NCBI RefSeq assembly: GCF_963169125.1
Contig: NC_084795.1
Span: forward strand, 188,392,214-188,456,213
Length of the DNA: 64,000 nucleotides
DNA from: Humulus lupulus
Lineage: Eukaryota; Streptophyta; Magnoliopsida; Rosales; Cannabaceae
Reading direction: 5' to 3'
The translations under genes and the position numbers were made by a program. Positions 57,301 to 64,000 of the stretch are shown here, piece by piece; position 1 is the first letter of the stretch, and each line of letters begins with the position of its first letter. The notes beneath the pieces are model-generated. The model was not told where the DNA came from and did no database searches. It worked only from the letters and a program-made list of their open reading frames with translations.

Positions 57301-58281
57301 TAAGGTCGATGAAACTTATAAGCGCTTGGCTAGTCTAGGACTAGTTACTCAGAGCCAGGGCCTAAGGTCTAGGTGACTACTTGTCACATGGCTAGGGAAC
57401 AGTGTTCCATGGTTATGACTCTATGGTCATGAGGTAGGTTATGTTGGTGACTAGTCATCATGCACCTAACCTGTTTAAGCTAGTGAAAGGATCACTTATC
57501 TTTAAAGCCCTGGTGACCCTATCGTCACATGGATATTGGGAACTGAACTCACCCTAGTGACTTTTCAACTGTCACTCCTTTATTTTGGACTGAAAGTCCT
57601 GAATGATTATTGTGATCATTGTTGATATTATATTCATGCTATATTGTATTTTCTTGCTGGGCCTTGGCTCATGGGTGCTATGTGGTTCAGGTAAAGGGAA
57701 AGAAAAGCTCACCCAGCCTTGAGTGGAGAGCTTAGGTGGTGATGTGTACATATACGGCCGCTTGACCACCACGACCAAGGAGTTCTCAAAGGAACTAGGG
57801 GGTTTACCCTATTTTTGCTGCTTAGGTCGACGGGGTTTGTAAATTTGAAACAATAATGACCATTTTGAGTTGTAAATAACTTGTAAATGTTTTTGATGGG
57901 CCCATAAACAGTTTTATGTATTAAATAAAATATATCATTTCCTTTTGATTGGTTTTCCACCTTAGCCTGTTAATAACACTTAGAAGCACGTTTTTAACCA
58001 AAGGACTCAGGTAGCGAGTCAAATTTCTGGTTCACCGTAACTGTTCTAGGGTAACCAAGGCATTACAAATCCCCAGCTACACCAGAACAAAGCACCGCGA
58101 CACCCAATACCTAGTGCCGCGGCCCCCAGCACACATAAACTTCACCACCTGCTTCTTCGAGCTTGGGCCGCGGCCCCCACTCGAGAACCAGCCATAACTT
58201 CGTTTTTCTCCATTTTAAACCTTCCAAAAACATACCTAAACATCTCCAAATCCAAAAATTAAAGTTCCCAAACATCCCAAT
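54331..58281 (-). repeat. 5' LTR of the Tekay element, split by a solo LTR and cut by Tat copy B
   Basis: 54331-55667 matches 40749-42077 of the 3' LTR at about 95%; it resumes at 58068-58281 (matching about 42078-42287), where copy B has inserted after CCAAT. The remaining ~770 bp should lie past copy B, outside the window. Confidence 0.88.
55668..58067 (+). mobile_element. Inverted LTR (2400 bp) of the same family inside the Tekay 5' LTR
   Basis: Starts TGTAATGCCCCGAAATCCC and ends AAGGCATTACA, the reverse complement of the Tekay LTR. Internal motifs in sense: GTCATAATG (about 55973), GAGGTAAG donors (about 56408 and 57033), GTAGCGCTAC (56658-56667). The flanks GACCC and AATCC do not match, so the target duplication has decayed or the copy arose by recombination. 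Confidence 0.8.
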
Positions 58282-59171
58282 TGTTTACCGAGTTTTTTGG
58301 AAATGAATACGAACGGAATAATAAAAAGACAAGAGCTATAAAAGTGCAGAAATATAAATAAACAAACAGTGTTTTTACGTGGTTCAGGCGTTAACGAGCC
58401 CTAGTCCACGAGTCGATGTTATTATGCTTGTCGAGAATAACAGTCAAATAGCTGGTGTATAAGGAACTCACAACCTCACAGTGTTTCTCTCGGGTTCTCT
58501 TGGAGAAGATGAAGCTAGAGAGATTTTTGTAGAGTTCTTGCTATGTAATTTGTTGGCCGTCCCCCCTATTGTAAAATGAGGGGGTCTTTATAGCTAGGGT
58601 TTTGGATTAGGGTTTTTCTCTACGTTCATGAGTCTTAATTACACCAGCCATAAATAGGGGATACAATTACTGTAGTAGCATGGCTACAAGACTCTATGTG
58701 GGTATATTTACGTGAAAGTATGGGGAATACACAAAGTCAGCCGTCTTTTCCAAGTTGTCAGTGGAACAGTAGGCGAAAAGGTACCCTTAGGCGTGCTGGG
58801 ATGTGTGCGGCTTTGACCTGTCGGGCGTGTCAGGCGGGATCCTGTGTCAGGTGGATATCATTCCAAATATGCCTCCTCCACGACTCGACCGCCTGGTCTT
58901 GTTCCGTGCGAGGCACGGAACAGTTTCCGCGAAGACCACTTGAAGAGCTTCTCCTGGAAGGAGCTTCCCCGAAGGATACCCCTTCGGGAGCTCCGGGAGA
59001 GTTGACGAGCTTCCGTGTCGCGTTTGCTTGAAAGAGTAATCCGGACACTAAACGGGAGAGGCGAAGCCTTTCTGTCCATCCGCGAGCTCTGGTCACCTAC
59101 CGTGAAAGACGTTGATAATTCTGCTTCCCCGAGGATATCCATCTAAACGCTATCCGGAAATCTGGATAACA
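58282..59171 (-). repeat. 3' LTR of Tat copy B (890 bp)
   Basis: In minus sense it starts TGTTATCCAG (59171) and ends GGTAAACA (58282). Clearly homologous to the 888-bp LTRs of copy A but more diverged from them than those are from each other. TATA-like TATAAAG at about 58592-58586. Confidence 0.93.
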
Positions 59172-59183
59172 TTTACCCCCCAA
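59172..59183 (-). other. Polypurine tract of copy B
   Basis: In minus sense TTGGGGGGTAAA adjoins the LTR, identical to copy A. Confidence 0.8.
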
Positions 59184-59639
59184 GGTCACGGAGCTTTGAG
59201 AGATCCGGGAGCTTGTACAGTCCTCCGGGTATTCCGGTTTCTTAGATTAGGCGAGGGGCCACCTTCTGTGTTCCCGGAAGTGTTCCTTTTTCCCGCCTGA
59301 GTGTTAGTATGAAAAAGGAAGGGAATTTTTTCTGTTTGAACTCAAGTACTCAAGTGTGGCAAGGGCCACGCGTCATGCCGGGAATGGTTCTGCGACCAAG
59401 ACGTGTGCGTGAGGCGACTGGTTGAGTATGCGTGCGTCAGGCATCTGAGTAATGATTTGACGGTTTTTAATGGTACTCCGGGCCCGAGGTGGTATAATGA
59501 TGGGAAATAAATACTTTATTCCCATCCGAGGAGTCATAAATAGGATCGTCGCTTCATTTCCAGCCGTTGGATCTGATGCACATGGAATGGGAAGATTGGG
59601 ACCGTTCATTTGAGGAATTCGAAACGACTTCTTCCCTGC

Positions 59640-59646
59640 TATAAAA
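59640..59646 (+). promoter_or_regulatory. TATA box of the antisense gene, copy B
   Basis: CTGCTATAAAAATGAGG, matching the copy A box at 27735-27728. A predicted leader exon runs from about 59670 to the donor ATACCA|GTAAGTATT (exon end 59939); the intron 59940-60399 ends TTTTGTTCAG. Confidence 0.6.
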
Positions 59647-60401
59647 ATGAGGGAACAGACCTTTCTTCCTCTTTACGCTTTCAAATTCTCTATCTTTCGG
59701 ATTTTCAGATTCCCAAACCTTCAAACTCTCAGGTTTCCAAGCTTCCATTCCTTCGAACTTGCCACCTCTTTTGGTAAGGGATTTAGAAACTTTTCTTTTG
59801 ATTTGGCAGTGGGTTTATTCACCGAAGTTCAGGGTTTGAATCGCCGTTCGTCTTTGCAGGTTTTACTTCTCGCGATCGTGCTGTGCAGCGATCCGGTTAC
59901 TCCTTCAACCTTCAACCACCCGAATACCAGTAAGTATTTCTACTTTGCTCTTTCCTCCCAAACCTTAGGTTGTTGGTAATTGTTAGAGTTGAGTTTTCTG
60001 CCATTATCGCCTATGTGCATGCGTGAATAGGGCTTTGATAGGCATGCGATTGATGTGAGTCGATAAGTAGTCTCTTTTGCATGCTTTGACGATTTGCGCT
60101 TGGAAAGTCGTTTCTTGTCTTGCTTGCGTTGTTCTGGTTTGCTGTTTTAGGGCATAAGCATGAACGCCTTTAGGGTGTCTTTCTCTGGAGAAACACTTCT
60201 CTCGGCGGGCTTAGGCTCGGAGTCTGAGTTTGGCTCCTTGCTATCCTTCGGGTGGCATGGTGCCAACCCTTCGGCAAGCTCGGTGGGAGCCTCTCCAAGC
60301 AGTTTTCGGGGAGGGTCTCCCCGACGCCTTTGATACCACTAGGGTATGACAAGGGTGCTGACTGCTTAGAGTGTTTTCTTCTTTGTTTCTTTTGTTCAGT
60401 G

Positions 60402-61080
60402 ACGAACATCTCAAAGGAACAACTCCTCGTTGTGGCGGAGGCTGATTCTGCCCAGGAGAAGGGTTCCCCTGTCGCCGGCGCAAAGGGGAAAGGAAAGACA
60501 AAAGTGGTCGCGGCTAGCCCACCAACTACCAATAGTTCAATCTGGAAGATGGACCAGAAGCCGAACCTGTTCAGGAACTACGGCATGCTGGAGCTGTACT
60601 CCTCAGAGGCAGGCCTGAAGAACATCCCAGGCCTGATGTGGCACCGTCTGTCGGTGCTGGGCGAGTCGGCTAGTCAGAGCCACGAGGGTTTTGGTGCCTG
60701 GAGCTGGGCACACATAGTGTGTGGGGCGCACTTGCCCCTAAGAAGTTACTTTGCCAATTTCTGTGTGAAGGCGGGGATTGCCCCCTTCCAGTTGATTCCC
60801 CCCAGCTACAAGCTCCTAGCGGGGTGGTTCATATTTTGGAAGTCCCGGAAACTGGAAGCTCCTACTCCGGAGGAGGTGCTGTACTTCTACGGGTTGAAGT
60901 CTCAGCCCATGAGGGGTCATTCAGACAAGGTGGGATTTTACAGGCTGGAGAGGCACCCGGACGTGATGTGTCCCACTTGTCATACCGCGAGGGTTCCAGA
61001 CCTCCGGGAGTACTGGTTCCTGACGACTGGCTTCCCACTGAAGAGGGTGCCAACCCTATCTTTGGACTTCAAGATCCCTG
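60402..61080 (+). pseudogene. aORF coding exon 1, copy B (start codon reads ACG)
   Basis: 679 nt, the same length as in copy A. The ATG of copy A is ACG here (60402-60404), so this copy either lacks that start or uses the open frame upstream (ATG 60252, 50 codons earlier, conserved in copy A). The rest is open, with KVGFYRLERHPDV where copy A has a stop. Contains the PF04195-like SYFANFCVKAGIAPFQLIP and CPTC. Donor CCCTG|GTAAGG. Confidence 0.7.
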
Positions 61081-61173
61081 GTAAGGGCTCCTTCCTCTCC
61101 TTTTCAACTTTGTTTCTTTGCGTTTGATTTGCCTTTCGGGAGGATCTCTAATGCTTGTATTTGAATTTTGCAG

Positions 61174-61857
61174 AAGTCGTTCCGCGGACACCTCGCTGTG
61201 CAGAGATGATAAGGAGGTCCAAGTTCTACGAAGGGCTCTCGGAGGAAGAGTTGAAAGTGGAGGGACTTGTGACCTCCGAATCTTTGAGGGAGTATGGGCT
61301 ACTCGCCTCTTTTCAAAACATTGAGCCAGTGAGTGGCAGGGGGCAAAGTCAGGTGTCAGCTGACATCCGGGAACAGATTGCCCTAGAGCTGTCCAAGGTG
61401 ATTAACCAAGCAGCCCGGGACGAGAATGCTTTATCCCCTAGTTGGGCGGAGAGGTTCCCCGACCCCCAGCCGGAGGGAGAGGAGATCGAGGCCCGCCACG
61501 CCGCAGCTTACCCTAACGAAGGGACTCCGGGGGCTGGTACCTCCGGGAGAGGTAAGACTAGTTTTCGATTGATCCACACCCCCAGCCTGTCTGAGGTTTC
61601 CCGGACCTCTCAGATGGGGTTCGATCCCCGCTTCCTTAGGCTAGATCTGCGTAGGATACCCTTTGACAGATATTGCGATAGGGTAGATGAGCTCCTCGGA
61701 TGTCTAAGTGACGGTAGTCTGCCAGAAGGTGTCATCATGGTTGACCCTTCTTCCCTCAGCATGTCATTCCCGGACTTCAAGGAGTACGGGAGCTTCCTGG
61801 AGCAGGAGGCGGTGTTTTGTTTTGCTCGGGGAAGGCCATCCACGTTTCTCGTGCATG
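61174..61857 (+). CDS. aORF coding exon 2, copy B
   Basis: 684 nt after the TTTTGCAG acceptor; EVVPRTPRCAEMIRRSKFYEG ... PRFLRLDLRRIPFDRYCDR ... FPDFKEYGSFLEQEA ... STFLVH. Uninterrupted here, so it shows what copy A lost to the solo LTR. The donor CATG|GTCGTC is weak. I found no domain I can name. Confidence 0.7.
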
Positions 61858-62008
61858 GTCGTCCCTTTCAAACTTTTCTTTTTCTTGTTTCTTGTTCCCT
61901 GCTGGCGGTCTTGCTTGTGCTTTTATGTTGTCGATTGTCTTGTCTTCTGCTCATCTTCTTTCTCATTGCTTGTTGGTTCGTTAACCTTGCTTCGTATGTT
62001 TCTTGCAG

Positions 62009-63039
62009 AGTATCCATAAGCCAAGATGTTGGGGAGAGTTACCCTGCTCATTAAGAAGGCTGCTACCAGCCAAGACCCGTCCAAGGGGAAAGGACGGAAG
62101 GCCAAGGCTGGTAGGGGCGGTAAAGCTGCCACCCCCAAGAAGACAAGTGGCGAGGCGCAAGCGTCTCCGGGGGTAGAGAAGTCTCCTGCCGACGGGCCTT
62201 CCGAGACTATGATGGTCTCGAGTAGCAGCAGCGACGGGGAAGGGCTTGTGTTCCCCGTGAAGACGATTGGGGTGAGCAAGCGTCCCGGAGGGGATGCTGA
62301 GGGCGCCGAGAAGAAACGCCTTAGACACTCTTCTCCCGGTCGAAGGAAACAACAACAGCAACGACAGCAACCACAACTACAACAACAGCAGCAACAAGAA
62401 CAACAGAGACAATCACCAACGCCACAGCGGCAGCAACAACAACATCCAAACCAGCAGCAACAACAAAGGCAATTGCTTCCGCTGTCGCAGCAGCAAAGGC
62501 AACAACAACAACAAAGGCAGTCACCTCCGCCTCCGCAGCAGCAAAAACAACAGACCGGGGCCTTAGTACCCCATCTGCCTCCTCCTCCAGCCCAAAGGGA
62601 GTCCACCCTTTCGGGGTCCCCTTCTTCTCAGCAAACAAACCTTCCTCTGCCTGGCCTGAAGTTCCACTTCCCGCAGAAACCAACCCGTTTCCCCGCTGCC
62701 CTCCTGGAGGGTGTAAGACGGGCCGATAATTTTTTGAAGAGGCGGTTGGAGGCTGAGAAGGCCATTACTCAGGGAAGGGCAGACAACTTGTCTGCCGTGA
62801 AGAGAGCTGAGTTGGCCGAGGGGGTGAGGTCTCTTCACCCGGCTGGAGCAGTTTTGTATGGCCCAGCCTTGGAGAAGAGGCTGGTGCCTAGGCTTGGACG
62901 TGCATTGGCGCCGTTCGGAGCGGAGATGATGGAGGACATGGCCCTGAGCTTGTGCGAGCTCAATTCTGAGAAATGGGCCATCAGTAGCAGTAAGGATCCG
63001 CTGCTGCTAACACATGCCGTGAAGCAACAATTGTCCGGG
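62009..63039 (+). pseudogene. aORF coding exon 3, copy B (Gln-rich; early TAA)
   Basis: 1031 nt, ten codons longer than copy A, mainly in the Gln-rich part (62346-62560). After splicing the third codon after the junction is TAA (62017-62019) where copy A has GAA; an internal ATG at 62026 reopens 341 codons. The basic start (KGKGRKAKAGRGGK) and end (AVKQQLSG) match copy A. Donor GGG|GTAAGC. Confidence 0.7.
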
Positions 63040-63121
63040 GTAAGCCGTTAGTTAAGCTTTGGGATCATCTGTCTTAGCACATTTGGTTCTGCTTAACTCA
63101 TTGCATTGTCTTTCCATGCAG

Positions 63122-63580
63122 GCCTCTCTGATCGCGGAACGCTCGTTCCGGGAGGTGGGTGCAGTTCTGGTTCAGCTGGAGGAGAGCCAGGTGGCTCGCC
63201 AGGCCTTGGAGGCGGAGAAGCAGAAACTTACCCAACAGGCCTTGGGGGCTTCGGAGAAGATTGAACAGGCCCGGCGCACGGCTGAGGAAGAGGCGGACAA
63301 GAAATATCTTGCCAAATATCAAGAGTACCGGGCCAACGCAGAGAATGAGTTCAGACAGCGGTCGGATGAGATGAAGGCTGAAAACTCCAAGCTCCGAGAA
63401 GAGCTGTCCCAAGCCAGGGTGGAGAAGGATACCTTGGAAGCCCGCTTGCAATCAAAAAATGATCTCCTAATTAAGCAGCAAGAGGAATATTCCACTCTTC
63501 AGAGTAAGCTGCACGAGGAGGAGCAACTCCATAAGAGGAGCAGGGATCTCGTGTCTATGCTGCAGTTGGGGCTCGCCGAG
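63122..63580 (+). pseudogene. aORF coding exon 4, copy B, truncated by a deletion
   Basis: Begins ASLIAERSFREVGAVLVQLEE after the CATGCAG acceptor and follows the coiled coil of copy A to MLQLGLAE. At 63577-63580 (CGAG) it runs directly into antisense integrase sequence, so the rest of the coiled coil and the acidic tail are gone. The frame continues about 42 codons into the reverse of integrase to TAG at 63706. Confidence 0.75.
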
Positions 63581-64000
63581 GACTCCCACTCCCAGATCCT
63601 GCGTAGCAGGAAATACTCTCCGGAGGACAAGATCCCCAACTTCGAATGTACGGCTCTTGACTCTTGTGTTAAGGTGTCGGGCTATCTTGCCTTGGTACAT
63701 TTTTAGTTGGACCTGCGACTGCTCCCGGAGCTCTTCGATCATGTCCAGGGACTCCTGGAGAAGGGCGTGGTTCCGGGTAGGGTCGTAGGTATCCTGCCTG
63801 TGAGAGGGGATCATAGTTTCTACTGGGATGACGGCCTCGCAACCGAAGGTCATGGAATAAGGCGTGTGCCCCGTCGAAGTTCTCTCTGTTGTGCTATAGG
63901 CCCAAAGTACTCGCGGAAGTTCTTCCGGCCAGTGAGCCTTGCAGGCTTGGAGTTTTTTCTTCAACGTGGTCTTTAATATTTTGTTTACAGCCTCCACTTT
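63577..64000 (-). pseudogene. Integrase C-terminal part, copy B (partial, truncated)
   Basis: Minus-strand frame from the window end: EAVNKILKTTLKKKLQACK, HTPYSMTFGCEAVIPVETM, VGDLVLRRVFPATQDLGVGVL, then fused at 63580 to the reverse of the antisense coiled-coil exon. The natural end (GPYEV domain, RYYQ) is deleted. The catalytic part lies beyond position 64000. Confidence 0.88.

Larger units (their letters stand above)
40749..58281 (-). mobile_element. Tekay/Del-type chromovirus LTR retrotransposon, decayed, with nested insertions, interrupted by Tat copy B
   Basis: Minus-strand order from right: 5' LTR (54331 on), initiator-Met tRNA primer site, gag, zinc knuckle, protease, RT, RNase H, integrase, chromodomain, polypurine tract, 3' LTR (40749-43058). 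The chromodomain, the tRNA-iMet primer site and long LTRs mark the Tekay/Del clade of Ty3/Gypsy. Nested within it: solo LTRs 45025-47352, 48948-50448, 50705-53089 and 55668-58067, and Tat copy B at 58282. The first 420 bases of the two LTRs differ at about 20 sites (about 5%), so it is older than copy A. Many stops, one clear frameshift: non-functional. Confidence 0.92.
58282..64000 (-). mobile_element. Tat-type retrotransposon copy B, 3' part, inverted relative to copy A
   Basis: 3' LTR at the left (58282-59171), polypurine tract, antisense gene (reading plus), then integrase on the minus strand running off the window end. The left flank is CCAAT, which should recur at the far end. It is the same family as copy A over all shared parts but lacks about 2.06 kb between integrase and antisense gene. 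Confidence 0.92.

Noticed and set aside
63707..63976. Plus-strand frame at the right end
   Set aside because: It is the reverse of the integrase coding sequence.

Overview
The window is nuclear DNA of a flowering plant, most likely a eudicot. It is AT-rich, holds the intron-rich 5' half of a chloroplast ferredoxin-dependent glutamate synthase gene on the minus strand (1-11424), and is otherwise almost entirely LTR retrotransposons nested in one another. I see no bacterial genes, CRISPR arrays, rRNA or tRNA genes. The species cannot be named from the sequence alone.

Layout. 1-11424: 13 exons of Fd-GOGAT (transit peptide, class II glutamine amidotransferase domain, start of the central domain); the rest lies beyond position 1. 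One intron holds a 226-bp solo LTR with perfect target duplications and another a MITE-like element. 11425-12472: promoter side. 12478-29090: a 16.6-kb young Ty3/Gypsy element of the Tat type (copy A) with identical-length 888-bp LTRs, gag-pol on the plus strand and, after pol, a tandem-repeat region and a large spliced gene on the opposite strand (antisense ORF, aORF). A 2.2-kb solo LTR has jumped into that aORF. 29096-31650: AT-rich DNA without genes. 31660-40214: an unassigned GC-richer patch, a truncated LTR, and fragments of a second, diverged aORF split by another solo LTR. 40215-58281: start of a further LTR, then a decayed chromodomain-bearing Tekay/Del-type Gypsy element on the minus strand, itself hit by at least four solo LTRs. 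58282-64000: copy B of the Tat element, inverted relative to copy A, sitting inside the Tekay 5' LTR and running off the window end.

The most interesting object is the antisense gene of the Tat elements. In copies A and B the same four coding exons can be read with matching splice sites (679, 684, 1001/1031 and 1035 nt, the last truncated in B), behind a TATA box and a spliced leader; phases close exactly in both. A third, diverged relative (35045-40112) keeps the TATA box, the spliced leader and part of exon 2. Extra and antisense ORFs are known in the Tat lineage, so the class is not new, but the promoter-leader-four-exon architecture with a Q-rich segment and a long coiled coil is worth examination. 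A second theme is the TGTAACG...CGTTACA LTR family: nearly all copies are solo LTRs and share a splice-donor-like motif, while their short palindromes change sequence but stay palindromic.
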